A stretch of DNA of 64,000 nt, from the NCBI RefSeq assembly GCF_014905175.1, contig NC_057788.1:17340154-17404153 (forward strand), written 5' to 3'. Positions 1 through 12,540 of this stretch are shown here, piece after piece (within the stretch, counting starts at the first letter, position 1; each line of letters begins with the position of its first letter). The translations under genes were made by a program, and so were the position numbers. The notes under the pieces were generated by a model. The model ran no database searches and had not been told where the DNA came from. It was given only the letters and a program-made list of their open reading frames with translations. The DNA comes from Aphidius gifuensis. Taxonomy: Eukaryota; Arthropoda; Insecta; Hymenoptera; Braconidae.

Positions 1-290
1 CAGATAAAATCGGCCCGAAAAAAAAGTGATTTTATCGAAAAATTTTTCAAATAAAAAGTGTTAGTTTTGATGTAAAAAATGTTTTGGTTCAAAAAAAAAA
101 TGCAGTATCCATTTTAAAAAACTATGTTTATACCGAAAACTCCGCCATTTTGGATTTTTCGATTTTTTTTTTTTTTTTTTCTTCGTCCCCCCCCCCCAAA
201 CCCTACAACTTTTACTTGAAACATTTTACAATTTGAGCTATATTTTTCGAAAAAAATCCATTGATAAATTAAAATGGGACACTCGGTATA
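1..290. repeat. Partial MITE end inserted in a hAT-like element
   Basis: The stretch runs off the left edge. It ends with GGGACACTCGGTA at about 276-288, followed by sequence that matches the interior of the hAT-like copies at 18.5 and 31.1 kb. It contains a long T tract and C tract (160-200) and a segment (about 205-235) that resembles 7085-7125. GGGACAC...GTA ends are typical of Tc1/mariner-like MITEs, so I infer a terminal fragment of one. The other end is outside the window. Confidence 0.4.
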
Positions 291-1647
291 TTAATTCCTA
301 GTCTAAATCAATTTCTTAGCAATATCTCCTATCATAAATTGAAATTATTGTCTAAAATAGCTAAAGAATTCATTTATAGACTAGGAAATAATATATTTGG
401 TTATACATTCTTTCCTCAGCAATATTTGGCAATAGCTTTTTTATTAATTAATTATGGCAAATGTTGCTAAGAAAAGGATGTGACCAAATAAATAAATTCG
501 TAATCTGAATTAATTTCTCAGCCATTTGCCATAATCATCTCAATTTTCGTCAATTAAAAAAAGGATAGGCAAACCTTTGGCATATAGTCAATACAAGCAG
601 AATAAAAATCGGTCCATGTTAACCTGCGTTAGTGGTTAAGTCGGTTATAGTACGATGTTAGTGATAGGTAGAATTAGGTAGAATTTTAGAGTATAGAGGA
701 TCGTGTCTTGGCCGTTGTCAGAAGAAACAAAAAAAATTTTCAATTCAAATTATCAAGGTTGTTTGTAAAAGACATCGTCGAACCAATATTTGTAGTTTGA
801 GGGGCCCGTATATCGTAACGCTATATTTCATGCCCGGGTACCCAAAATTTTGTTGCGCTTCTGTCTCAAAAACCGGCTTTTAAGTGTGTCCGTGCATATA
901 CAGACAGACACTAACACAACTGCTAGCAAGCAAGTACAGTACACAGCTACATTATATGCTTGTGTGTGTCACGTCTGTGCGCATCACTTGCTGCGAGAAA
1001 GCAAATATTTTTTTTTTTAAAACTTGAATAACTTTTAAAATCCGTGGCAAACATAACTTATTTTTTCAAATTATATTCGTTTTTTTCTTATCTACAATTT
1101 GATAGAAAAAAAAAAGTTTTCGAGTAGACAACGAATCTACTATATGCTGTTTAAGAAAAAAAAAATTGTTTCGCACTATTCTCGTGTATAAAAGTTGTCA
1201 ACTTTGACATTCATTATCTATAAAAAGCCGAGGCAAAAAAAATTGAAATAAATTGTCAAGATAGATAATTATTTCATTTAAAAAATAAGCCTAATTAAAA
1301 AAAAATCGAGTAGAAACTCAAATATTTACAAACAACCTTAAGTAGGTATATTTTTTATTTTACGTCTTATTTTGCATTTTTAATATTGTTCTAGGACGAT
1401 TGTCTCTAAACGACAAATGACAATAATGAGGACAATTAACTTCAAAATTCAGAAAGACAATCATGTTTATGTAATATCTGAATGATCATAAATGACAGTA
1501 GTCAATTTCTTTCCTGAAAATATAATTTTTTTTTTAATTGTTTAAAAAAGAATATTTTTTTTTCTTGTGACGCGCTTCTAAGTGCGCCCCCCTTTACACT
1601 GCGCCCTGGGCAGTTGCCCCTCTTGCCCACCCCTTGTTACGGCACTG
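290..1647 (-). mobile_element. Non-autonomous hAT-like element, reversed, left part missing
   Basis: Ends at 1647 with CCTTGTTACGGCACTG, the inverse of the terminus that starts the copies at 17459 and 29924. Bases 290-590 and 1340-1647 match the reverse complement of those copies, including the GCGCCCTGGGCAGTTGCCC block near 1600. It has no transposase frame. It is interrupted by another repeat at about 757-1338, and its other terminus is beyond or destroyed at the left edge. Confidence 0.75.
757..1338. mobile_element. MITE-like insertion with AAGGTTGTTTGTAAA ends
   Basis: The insertion starts with AAGGTTGTTTGTAAA and closes with TTTACAAACAACCTT, an inverted repeat of about 15 bp. The flanks rejoin to match the uninterrupted hAT-like copy near 30220-30240 (in inverse). 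Its first 120 bp (GGGCCCGTATATC block near 800) resemble the reverse strand of 29640-29760. I cannot define the target duplication unambiguously. Confidence 0.6.
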
Positions 1648-2880
1648 AAACAAAAATATAAAATATTTTTATTTACGAAAGGATTCATTTTCGAATTTCT
1701 GAATCAGCTGCCAGAAGCATCGGTCTATAGAGCAAGAAAGAAACATATTTAGATGGTGTGAAAAAACCTTTGTATATGTCAGTATAGTATTCAATATCGT
1801 ATCGATGGTGCGCGCGCCATATGTTGTTGGGATATAGGCGCGAATCTCAGGTCTGTAAAGTTAGCACATACATTATAGCACATGCCAGTCATGCTAATTA
1901 TGGTAATATATACAACATACACATGTTTGCTGTTGAACGTAACCTGTTGTTTATATAGCTTTCCGTTTTTATTGTGCTTTTGGTAATATATATATATATA
2001 TATATTATTATGTTTCCTTATATAAAAAGGACAGTTGTCATCGATCTTCCTAAGATTTGATTGGTTATTTGGTTCTTTTTGTCATTCTCATGTCATTTGT
2101 CATTCTGTCTTTGTCGGTTGTTAATGAAATAAATAAACAAATTTTCTTTCTCAGTCACTCACATTTTTTTTTTTTTCCTGTCGTTAAGGTAATCAATAAA
2201 TTTATTTGTTTATATATTTTAAAATCAAGATTTGACAGATCGCTTGAACAAAAAATAGTCTCTAAATTATAATAACTGTTCTTATTGATAATAAATGAAC
2301 TGATTTATATATAACTTTATTAATATGATGATGGAAAAATCAATAGGCTTATGTACAAGAAAATAAAAGTATGTATCTATATAATATCCACATACATTCT
2401 ATTTAGAAACAAAAAAAAAAAAAAAGGGAATCATTTTATTCACAATTTTATTGACAATTGAGAATGTAATCATTCTATTTTGACAAAAAAGTAGAATATA
2501 TATACATATATACATGTCTCTTTAAGTAAAAAAACTGATTATTTCAGTATAACTATTGATAAATATATGACTGTTATAATTTATTGATGGAACTGGTCAT
2601 GTTGATATGATTAATGGCATAGGTGTTTATTTTTATAATTTCTTCTTTCACATCTTATAAATAATTCACGAAAATGAGTAATGTCACACTTTGTTTAGAA
2701 GTTGTGGTGAATTATGTAATGAAAAGAAATTGAAACAAATAAAATGAGGATTCGAAACTTTAAAGGTAATAATATGTTGGTGTTGTCTTGATATTAGTCA
2801 TGATCTCACTAAAATTTCATTGGAAAATATTTATTAGTCTTACATGTATCTAAGCTAGGCAATTTTTTTGAAGAAGTTCT
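1648..2880. other. Intergenic AT-rich stretch, no gene seen
   Basis: No supported gene. Bases 1735-1840 (GATGGTGTGAAAAAACC onward) match 42862-42935, so they are part of a dispersed repeat. A short TA microsatellite lies at about 1985-2005 and a purine run at 2409-2426. The 71-codon frame at 2057-2272 has no recognisable motif and looks like chance. Confidence 0.5.
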
Positions 2881-3060
2881 TTGATCAGGCTGGCCTTAAT
2901 AAAGAGAAGTTAAGGTTTTCTTCATCAATTCTTGATCAGGCTGGCCTTATTAAGGATAAGTTAAGGTTTTCTCGATCAATTCTTGATCAGGCTGGCCTTA
3001 TTAAGGATGAGTTAAGGGTTCCTTGATCCAATCTTGATCGAGTTATCCTTAATCAAGTAT
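2881..3060. repeat. 51-bp tandem repeat with GATCAGGCTGGCC
   Basis: TTGATCAGGCTGGCCTTA recurs at 2881, 2932 and 2983, giving a 51-bp period with three clear copies. A degenerate tail of TTGATCAA/TTGATCGA words continues to about 3150. Each unit holds an inner TTAAGG pair. No coding potential is seen. Confidence 0.85.
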
Positions 3061-4903
3061 CTTGATCAAATATTGATCAAATTTCGATCAGGCTTCCAGT
3101 GTTAAGGGAACATTGATCAAGTCTCAATCAAGCCTGACCAGATTTCCACTCGGGATCATATTTATAGAGAAGAATTTTTTTTTTTAAAATACTTAAGAAC
3201 ATAATAATTCGCTTTGTGTGAATGAATGATTAATTAATCAAAAATATACATACCGCTGAAAACGGAATAGTAAAATGGAAAATGTTTGAAGTAAGCACAA
3301 AAATGTTATAACGAAATGGATTTTTTTTCGACAAAGGTTGCCGGAAATTTCATTGTTTTATAAATTATATGTTATTCGTGAAAATATAATGTCGAAATTT
3401 TTTTGAAAATTAATAATCAACATAAATGAAAAATAATTGAAAAAGAAGATTTTAGAATAGGCGCATGATTTTTCAGATCTTTAGTTTATGATTTGACAAA
3501 TGGCTCAAGAAAAACGAAATATTAGCCACTTTTTGAATTTATTTTATCTACAAGTCGTGGTAAATATAAAACTGCATAAAATAAAGAGTTATAATCATTT
3601 CATGAAATTGTTTGGAGATTTTTATTGAGGGTGAGTTTGAAGTCTCAGATTCATAGTTTCACAAAAATTCTATTTAGAAATATATGTTTTATGTACATGA
3701 CTTGAAGCAGGAAACGTCGTATTTCGTGTACAAGTTATAGCAAATATAAAAAAGAGTCAAAATTGATTTTAAAATTTTTTAGGATAGAAGTACTGCACCG
3801 ACAAAAATGAAAAGTAAAATTTATCTTTTTTGGTGATTTTTATAACTGCCATTTTTGCAAGCGGAAATTTTAGCTTGTCGTGAGTTCGCACCCTAAAATT
3901 GATGTCAAGTATTGGTTATTTGATTGTAGAAAACCTTAAATTTTCCAAAAAAAAATTTAAATCTTTTAATACCAAATAAAAATAACACATTCATTTTACA
4001 AGAACTTATTGATCAATCACTATCATTGTGGCACAAAGGAGTTTAATACATGTGTCGATTGTTTTAGATCAACGAAAATTCTAAAAAAGATTGAAGTCCT
4101 CAAAATTAATGATATCATTGTTTTAGACCAATAAATTTAAATGGTCAAGTAAAAATAATAATTGCTTAATCAAAGGAATACCCACTTCTAAAATTCACAT
4201 TTGTGGTTCTACCAAGACGGCTAGAAAGAAGGAGAGTCAACTCCGTACATTGGAAATGGGACAAAATATGTCCTGTACCTCGAGCTTCTCAAATTTGCCA
4301 ATTTGGCGCTGATTGGGTTCTACGTATAAAGTTAGTTATTTCGTCAGTTATTTCCGCAAGAATACTAGCTGGATAAAAATTGATAATTTGTTCGTTGCTA
4401 TCAAAAACATATACTTTTTAATATTATCGTTTTTTCTATCGAATGATTAAAGGACTTTACAAAAAGATGTGATATCTAAACAAAAAAAGAAACACAGTTT
4501 TTTTTACAAAAAGGAGCGTCAAGTATTCGAAATCCCCACTAATTATGTGATTATAGTAATTTTATTTTATATTGATATTTATTAATTTTTAAGATACAAA
4601 AAGATATAATACCAAAATAAGTCAAGAAGGAAATATTAAACGCATATAATTAAGTCTTAATCTTTGACAAAATTTTATACTTGACCCCGCCCGGTTCTTC
4701 CCAAATAAAATTTAAAGACTTTCATACCAATGCAGATCTACTGAAATTTAGTAGTCGTTCTACATAAATGTATGCGCAGTCACAACCTCGCGACTTTATT
4801 ATAATAGTTTCATATACAAGAGACAAGAATAGAGCGTGACAAGTGTGATTTTTTTGAAAATCTATGAAAAGTATTTGAATTATATTAAATTAATGTCTTA
4901 GAG
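3061..4903. other. Intergenic stretch with dispersed repeat fragments
   Basis: No gene supported. The end TTTTAGCTTGTCGTGAGTTCG near 3860 matches one arm end of the inverted repeat at 4904-5128. Bases 4447-4690 (TTTACAAAAAGATGTGATAT, GCGTCAAGTATTCGAA, TTTTATACTTGACCCC) match 43100-43320, where the two outer blocks again face each other. It is probably a small inverted-repeat element of about 240 bp. Confidence 0.5.
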
Positions 4904-5128
4904 CTCAAACGCACGACAAGCTAACTTTTGCTTGTAAACATGGCTGACGTAATTCTGAGTGATCTAAGCATGCGCAACACGTAAAATTACTAGAAAAACC
5001 ACGATGGCTGGGGACATATTACTAGTTTTTTGGGAATTAGGACGGCCATGTTTACAAGTTCGACACAACCCAACTCGTTGCGCGTGCTCAGTGCGCTTTA
5101 CAAGCAAACGTTAGCTTGTCGTGAGTTA
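4904..5128. mobile_element. Short inverted-repeat MITE
   Basis: ACGACAAGCTAAC at 4913 and its inverse GTTAGCTTGTCGT at 5109, extended inward by (TTT)GCTTGTAAA, form arms of about 35 bp round a loop of about 150 bp. A second internal pair, TGTAAACATGGC and GCCATGTTTACA, extends the fold. No coding content and no clear target duplication. Confidence 0.7.
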
Positions 5129-5270
5129 AGGAGGTTATACACAAATTCATTGCGGGTGTTGCGGGGAGCTTCTGACGTCACAGTCTCAAGTGAAACTTGG
5201 CTGCACTGTAAAATAATAAAGTGTAAAGCGCCTGCGCTCCGTATACAATATATGGGATTGCGGGTATGAC

Positions 5271-7076
5271 TAGTTCCTATAAGTTTTTTTGTTTTAACCG
5301 ACCGTTTACGCGTAATTAATTTTTAAAGTTTGTGATTTTCTATTAAATCGTTACCCCTCACGTGTCCCCACTCAAAACTCCCATGCGCGAGCACGATAGA
5401 TATAAGAAAAAGAGAGATAGTGTTATTTTGAGCCGACGCTACCCGACTGTACCCGACTCGACGCACGTACACACACACAGCTATTGTATTTACGCGCACT
5501 GTGATAGAATTAGTGATATACACTTTTAAATTCGATTTCAGACAATTTTCTTATTTCTCGCGTTGGCGGCCCGGAATAACAACAAACAGGAATTGTTAAT
5601 AAAAAAAAAATCTTAACAAATGGCCCCAATATTCAAAAATGCATCGATTTAAAAAATTTTTTTTTCATCGTGTTAATGATTACATGCACTATCGTATGCT
5701 AATAAAAATACTCTCATTTCTATTTTCTCATGACACGTAAATATTTTTGATATAAAAGGGGTGGTTATTTCGAGAAAATGCCCCAAAACGAAATTAATCT
5801 ACTACAATCAAAGAAAATTTTCCCGTTCTTATTTTATTTTTCCGTCGATGATTTAACAAATTATTCACGATTTCTCCGGCAAAAAGAATTTTTTTTAATT
5901 CTTTTCGCGACGCGTAACTATTTTTGAGATGAAAGGGGTGGTTTTTTCGTAAAAGTGCCCGACAACGACATTAATGTAATACAATTGAAGAAAATTTTCC
6001 CGTTTTTATTTTATTTTTTGGTCAATTATTTAAAGAGTTATTTGATATTTCTTCGACAAAAATAATTTTTTTTTAATTCTTTTCGCGACGCGTAATCATT
6101 TTTGAGATAAAAGGGGTGGTTTGTAATATTAAAAAAATTTGTAATATATAGTAGACAATATGTAGATTATTATGAAATCCATAAATTTTTGTGTATTGCC
6201 TAATCAATAATTAATATTTGCATAAACAAATAAAATTCTTTAAATGAACGAGTTTTTTTCTCGCGCGAAAAAACCACCCCTTTTATCTCAAAAATAATTA
6301 CGCGTCGCGAAAAGAATAGAAAAAAAAATATTTGTGCCGGAAAAAAAAAGAATAACTTTTTAAATAATCAACGAAAAAATAAAATAACAACGGGAAAATT
6401 TTCTTTGATTAGAGTAGATTAATTTCGTCTTAAGTCACTTTCGCAATTAAAAAAAAATTCTTTTTGCTGGAGAAATCGTGAATAATTTGTTAAATCATCG
6501 ACGGAAAAATAAAATAAGAACGGGAAAATTTTCTTTGATTGTAGTAGATTAATTTCGTTTTGGGGCATTTTCTCGAAAAAACCACCCCTTTTATATCAAA
6601 AATATTTACGTGTCATGAGAAAATAGAAATGAGAGTATTTTTATTAGCATACGATAGTGCATGTAATCATTAACACGATGAAGAAAAAAATTTTTTAAAT
6701 CGATGCATTTTTGAATATTGGGGCCATTTGTTAAGATTTTTTTTTTATTAACAATTCCTGTTTGTTGTTAATCCGGGCCGACAACGCGAGAAATAAGAAA
6801 ATTGCCTGAAATCGAATTTAAAAGTGTATATCACTAATACTATCACAGTGCGCGTAAATACAATAGCTGTGTGTGTGTACGTGCGTCGAGTCGGGTACAG
6901 TCGGGTAGCGTCGGCTCAAAATAATACTATCTCTCTTATTCATATATCTATCGCGCTCGCGCATGGGAGTTTTGAGTGGGGACACGTGAGGGGTAACGAT
7001 TTAATAGAAAATCACAAACTTCAAAAATTAATTACGCGTAAACGGTCGGTTAAAACAAAAAAACTTATAGGAACTA
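5271..7076. mobile_element. 1.8-kb foldback element with near-perfect arms
   Basis: The outer arms TAGTTCCTATAAG (5271) and CTTATAGGAACTA (to 7076) begin a palindrome whose arms run about 830 bp round a loop near 6120-6260. Each arm carries a block with ACCCGACTGTACCCGACTCGACG (split here by its inverse in the other arm) and two or more units of about 170 bp containing AAAAGGGGTGGTT. The two similar frames at 5323-5523 (-) and 6824-7114 (+) are mirror images of the same arm, and I do not regard them as genes. No target duplication is visible. Confidence 0.9.
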
Positions 7077-7600
7077 CCCCCCCTAAAATCTTATTATCTA
7101 CAACTTCTACTTGAAACATTTTACTCTAAGTCTAACGGAAAACGCGTAATTGATTATTTTATGTTTAATTATTTTTTTTAACCCTTTCCCTTAGCTCTAT
7201 CAAATTATAAACCCAACCATTCGATTCGCGAGCCCCGATTACATACCCCTATATTTTTTGTTTTAAAAAACTTAAAAATTCCCGAGGTTGAAAAGATTTT
7301 GAGCAGACTATAAATACGATTATAAAATTTTTTATTATGGAAAAATGATTGTTTATGGTATAAAATAATTATACTGATCAAAATATACATGAATATACAG
7401 ATAATTGATTTCATACAAAAAAAACTAATCGAAAAAATTTATTTTACTTTTTTGCGGTTGTCAAGCATGAATATTTTCTGTGTTAAAAGATAGGAGCTGG
7501 ATTTAGGCCACGCCCCAAAAATTTTGCTAGCGTTGTACGTTATATATCAATAATTTTTTTTTTTTTTTCCGGTGTATATTTTTCGAGTTTCAACATTATG
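7077..7600. other. Intergenic stretch, nothing identified
   Basis: The first 60 bases resemble 190-235. The rest is AT-rich with no gene, tandem repeat or clear inverted repeat. Confidence 0.4.
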
Positions 7601-7957
7601 GGGTGGATTCGTTCATTCGCGGATTCTTTTTCGCTCTACAATACCGGCAATTCACTAAAAATGCTGGGTAGAACAAATATGACGGAATTCTCCATACAAT
7701 TTACAAGACTTTATGTCTTTATCTTTTTTGTCAGTCGGTTTTTCGCCAAGTGTTTTGCTCTAGAAGCTCTAAAATAAACAATTGTTCGTTTATGTCAAAA
7801 AATATACGCAAAGGTTGGCTATATTAATATATACTTTGTATAGAAAAAAATAAAATGATAGCCAGTGTTGACACTCAAGAAGCAGCTTAATTATTACTGA
7901 GACTTTTTTGTAGGTATTGCAGAGCGGAACAGAATTCGTGAATAAACGAATGCACCC
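7601..7957. mobile_element. 357-bp MITE with long inverted ends
   Basis: GGGTGGATTCGTTCATTCG at 7601 faces GAATAAACGAATGCACCC ending at 7957. The similarity continues inward for about 45 bp (CGCTCTACAATACC against GGTATTGCAGAGCG). It has no frame of note, and flanking bases show no obvious target duplication. Confidence 0.8.
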
Positions 7958-9442
7958 GAGAACTATTACTAATTATCCCTTAAACCAACTCTTGAATTGG
8001 GAAAAAATTGTACCACTAAATTGTGTTTGAACTCCATCAAAGAGTGCTTCCAGTAAATTAGAATCTTTTGTAAAAATAGTCTTATATAATAATATCTAAT
8101 AAGATATAAAATTGATTATCTATTCTAGAAAATTATTAAACTGAACTTTTAATAAGTTTTTTTTTTTTTTGAAGAATCTAAATAAATTCTGAAATCTAGA
8201 ACAATCAAATAGATTCTTCACATTTTATTTCTGAGTATTGTGATTGGTTCAGACTACCCGTATAATTTGGTTAAATTCAGTTTAGTGGCTAGGTTGTGAT
8301 AGCTACGGTAAAATTTCAGTGCCGTTTTCACGCTCAAAGAAGACGATACATAAAATTGGGGCTTACGTTTTTGACAGGAATTTTTTTTTTTCGACTTTCT
8401 TTTATCGGAATTATATATAACAATACGTTTTTAAAACAAAATTAAAATGCACTTTTTGTGTGTATATTTATTGTTCGTAGATAACTGATATATTTTGGGT
8501 AAAGTATAAACCAGCGTAAACTCTGAAAGACGTCGCTGAAGTCCAACTGTTGGCACAAAAACTATACCTGTTGGCCTCGATGACAGTGTATATACCTGGC
8601 CGTGGTTTCAGTCGTGTTGGTTCACATTTGCTTTTAGTCGTTCCATCATTACCGTGAAAACAATAAATAAACAATTTGTGTTTTTCAGAAAAGCCAACAA
8701 ATTTTATCGTAGAAAAATTCTTGCAGATATTTGTAAAATGAATCTTTAATAATAAAGTGTATTTAACAATAAAATCACCTTAATAGAAAATAAGTATAAC
8801 AACCGTGCTGTAAATTTCTTTTGATTTCGTAGTGACGTTTAAAAAGGAGGTAGGTTAGACTTGTTATTTGTTATTTACCTATATAGTCTTCATTGTAGCG
8901 GAAGCAGCATGTACTGGTGTTCTCCACCACTGTTTCCATCTTTCAACACAATAATAATAATAATAATAATCATAATATCATAGGTATTATATAAATTGTT
9001 TTCCTTGTTACATTTGTTACATCCTTTTTAAATGCCTAGTAGTAGACATTATCTCATTATCTATTTCGGTATAACGTTTATCGTATCGAAGCTTACGAAA
9101 CTATATCATAATCACCTCGTATAATTGTCTACCGATAATGGTAGAGTTTTTTATTGCTGTTAAAATCAATGAGACAAATAATACTAAAAAATTAAATAAG
9201 AGTTCTTATTTATTTTTTTAATAATTATTACAGTACTATAATTTTGTTTACAGGTTATTTGACAGTTTGAAAAAATATATACGAAGTGTAAACTACAATG
9301 AAAATTTCAAAAAATTTACTGTAATGAAATTGAACGCATGAATATGTTTTAATATTATTATCATACTAAATTGTTTGTACTCATCTCGTAGTTAATTGAG
9401 ACAGTTTTTAGTTTATAAATTATTTATAGTCCGTGGGCTGAG
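7958..9442. other. Intergenic stretch, no supported gene
   Basis: Mostly AT-rich unique-looking sequence. An ATA/AAT microsatellite lies at about 8949-8971. Bases 8470-8670 are less AT-rich than the surroundings and hold a 68-codon minus-strand frame with mixed composition. I recognise no family in it, so it could be a degraded repeat or pseudogene. Confidence 0.4.
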
Positions 9443-9991
9443 GCCAAAAAACTTGCACAGAACCGCATCGGCTTAATACCTGTTATATGGTAGTCCTATA
9501 CACCCATAACACGTTGCACCTACTCCCTACCGTTCTAATGGTCACCTGTCGACAGGTGAGCCAGGTAAAAAAGACGAATTATGAACAACGCAAAAAATAG
9601 TAGGCGAGCTAGATTATTTTTTTTGAGTGTATTTTAAATCTAAGAAAAAAATCCCTACCATTTTAATAATTGTTGAAGGGGTTAAAAAAATTATTAAAAA
9701 TTGAGATGAATTGTAGAGTAAAGCACCACTCTGTTATCCTCACAAATACCGCATTACTCTACGTTTCAATTTAATTTTTAATAATTTTTTTAACCCCTTT
9801 AACAATTTCTAAAACGGTAGGGATTTTTTTCTTATATTCCTAATACATTTAAAAAAAAATAATCTAGCTCTACTTGTCCGTCTTTACCTGGCTCACTGTC
9901 GACAGGTTACCAGAACGGTAGAAATGAGTGCTCATGAGGTATATTTTACCATATACGGTATATGCCGATGTCATTTGTACAAGTTTTTTTT
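9443..9991. mobile_element. 550-bp palindromic repeat
   Basis: The arms are CCAAAAAACTTGCAC at 9443 and GTACAAGTTTTTTTT near 9977, with matching inner blocks TGTCGACAGG (9549, 9897), GAGCTAGATTATTTTTTTT and its inverse, and AATCCCTACC...GGTAGGGATT. The loop is near 9705-9770. Inner blocks also occur at 14690-14800 and 14970-15000, and near 63860, so this is a dispersed family. Confidence 0.8.
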
Positions 9992-10584
9992 TTTTCTCAC
10001 TATTATCATTAATTAGTTAAGCGTTAACGTACAAGTTACGCTGAAATTTGGTTTTTTTTTTTTGTTTTTATTTCTGAGGGGGTGTTCCGATATCCAACAT
10101 GTTTTTTTGTCGGTTTCTCATAGGAAATTTTCTCAGGATTAAGGGAAAAATACGGAAAAATTCTTACGAGTGCGCAAAGTGGTTAAAAATAGAGTTAAAT
10201 ATCGAAGAAACGGCTGTTTATGAATAATGTATCGTTAAGTTATTATAATAACGATTGATTCTAAAACTGAATAATAGCAATCGAAAAAGGTCGTCGAGGA
10301 GAAAAAAATTGCTTCAACTTAATTTAGATATTTCGAATATTTTTCGAGTTATAATAATTAATAAATTTCGATGTTTTGATTTTTTTTTTTCAAATATAAT
10401 AGTGACAATCAATAAGACTCGTCGAGCAAAAAAAAAAAGGCCAAATAAAAATTTCGATATCTCGAATAGTTTGGGAATTATCGATATTTTTCTAAAAATG
10501 TATACGATTTTTCTTTTTTTTGAAAAAAAAGTCTAAATTTTTATTTGTTTTTTCAAAAAACTGCTAATTATTGATTGTTAAGCA
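9992..10584. other. AT-rich intergenic stretch
   Basis: No gene or repeat boundary identified. The 93-codon frame at 10255-10536 is Lys/Asn/Phe/Ile-rich, as expected by chance in such AT-rich DNA. Confidence 0.4.
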
Positions 10585-11455
10585 AAAATATGTATTTTTA
10601 CTTAGCCGATAGTTTTTTTACTTAGCTACATTTTTTCCTTAGCTAGATTTTTTCTTAGCTAAATTCTTTAGTCAGCTAAATCTTTTCCTTAGTTAGTTTT
10701 TTTAACTTAGTCTCAAGAAGTGTTGGTATGTGTAAGATACCATGTAAGATACTGTATCTTACATCAGTGGTTTTATACATTAAGGTATCTTACACTGCGT
10801 TCCCAGCGCCTCCTATGATTTTTTAGTGGAATCTTCATGCCACAATTTTTTTTTTATTCGATAAATACATGTAATTTATTTATTAAATAAATAAAAATCC
10901 CAAAAACAAGCAGTAGCTAAGGAAAAGAATGAGCTAAGGAATTACAGTTGCCAAAGCAATCATTCTTCAAGCAACATTAATTCTTTAGCTACATCTTTTC
11001 CTTAGACATTTTTATTTATTTGATAAATAAAGTACATGTAATTTTATTTTTAGGAAATGAAAATGTCTGAGGAAAAACAGTAGCCAAGAACAAGATGTAG
11101 CTAAGGAATTAATGTTGCAAAAAAATTTAATTTTTAAGCAACATTATTTCCTTGAAACATAATTCTTTGGCAACATTAATTTCTTAGCTACATTTTTTCC
11201 TTAGCTACTGCTTTTCCTTGGACATTTTCATCTTTTAAAAGTAAAATTACATGTATATTATTTATTTAATAAATAAAAATGCCCAAGGAAAAGATGTAGC
11301 TCCGAAATTAATGTTGCCAAACAATTATGTTTTAAGGAACTAATGTCGCTTGAAACAGAATTTTTTTGGCAACAGTAATTCTTTAGCTCCATCTTTTCTT
11401 TTGCTACTGCTTTCCCTTGGATATTTTTATTTATTTCATAAATACAATTACATCC
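10585..11455. repeat. Palindromic TAGCTAAGGAA/TTCCTTAGCTA array
   Basis: Half-sites CTTAGCTAC, TAGCTAAGGAA and their inverses alternate round AT-rich dyads (ACATGTA near 10869, 11035, 11250). Bases 10717-10860 match the reverse strand of the right end of the hAT-like element at 40027-40965 (GATACTGTATCTTACAT, GTATCTTACACTGCG). This is therefore a rearranged copy of that element plus its array. The copies are diverged and no frame is credible. Confidence 0.8.
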
Positions 11456-11459
11456 CAGG

Positions 11460-11990
11460 TACAAAATTAGACTCGGGGATCGAGGCTTTACGCTCGGATC
11501 GACGCCGAAAGCGAGCTCTATTCGATGTCGGAATTTTACGCTATTCGACGTCAAAATTCGAGACTAAAACAAGGCTGAAAAAAAAAAAGTTGAAAAAAAA
11601 CTCAAAAATGTTATTATTTAATTGTTTTATAGAGTTTTATTGTAAATTATAGAAAAATGAATAATTATTATTTATAAAATAACATAATTAATGAATTTTA
11701 AGGCATTTTCTATTCAGTCTCGGCGTAACCGGTTTTTAGCCTCGATTCGACATCGAAACAAGACTAAAACGAGGCTAAAAAAAAAAAGTTGAAAAAATAC
11801 TTAAAAATGTTATTATTTGGATGTTTTATAAAGTTTTATTATAAATTATAGAAAAATGAATAATTATTATTTATAAAACAACATAATAAATGAATTTTAA
11901 GGTATTTTCTATTCAGTCTCGGCGTAACCGGTTTTTAGCCTCGATTCGACGTTGTGACGAGACTAAAACAAGGCTAAAGATGTAGCCACA
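11460..11990. repeat. 200-bp tandem repeat, about 2.5 copies
   Basis: AGACTAAAAC(A/G)AGGCT recurs at 11561, 11761 and about 11960, giving a 199-200-bp period. CAGTCTCGGCGTAACCGG and TAGCCTCGATTCGAC repeat at the same spacing. The first 100 bases (CGAGGC, CGACGCCG, CGACGTC words) are CpG-rich for this window. It interrupts the palindromic array. Confidence 0.85.
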
Positions 11991-12059
11991 AACATGCGCC
12001 AATTCATACTGCGCATCTTATGTTCGTTAATTTTTTAACTTATTTATAACATCGATTTC

Positions 12060-12540
12060 ATTTGGTAATGAATTGAAATGACAAGGAAAAGGAGTACTTA
12101 AAAGAACAGAGTTGCTTGTCCTATAATTCAATTGGCTACATGAATTTCTTAGCTACATCTTTTCTCAAGCTACTGATTTTTTTGGACAAACTTTTTTTTC
12201 AAAGTAAATTACATGTAATATATTTATGTAAGAAAAAATGATGCCCAAGGAAAAGCAGTAACTAAGGAAAAGATGAAGCTAAAGAAAAGATGTAGCCAGA
12301 AAAATTATGCGGTAAGCAACATTTATTTTTTAGCTACATCTTTTTTCCGGCTGCTGCATTTTTTTTGGACAACTTCATTTTTTAAAGTAAATTACATGTA
12401 ATATATTTATGTAAGAAAAAATAATGTCCAAGGAAAAGCAGTAACTAAGAAAAAATGTAGCTAAAAAAAAATATTGTCCAAGGAAAAGCAGTAGCTAAAG
12501 AACAGATGTATTTAAATTAATAAATTTTTAAAAAAATAAG
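12060..12540. repeat. Degenerate palindromic array segment
   Basis: Further copies of the same half-sites (AAGCAGTAACTAAGG, GATGTAGC, TTAGCTACATCTTTT) with ACATGTAA dyads near 12207 and 12390. The copies are more diverged than at 60.5-63.2 kb. Confidence 0.75.

Noticed and set aside
5323..7114. Two nearly identical frames (66 and 96 codons) on opposite strands, suggesting a small gene family
   Set aside because: They are the same piece of the two arms of one palindrome, with no known motif.
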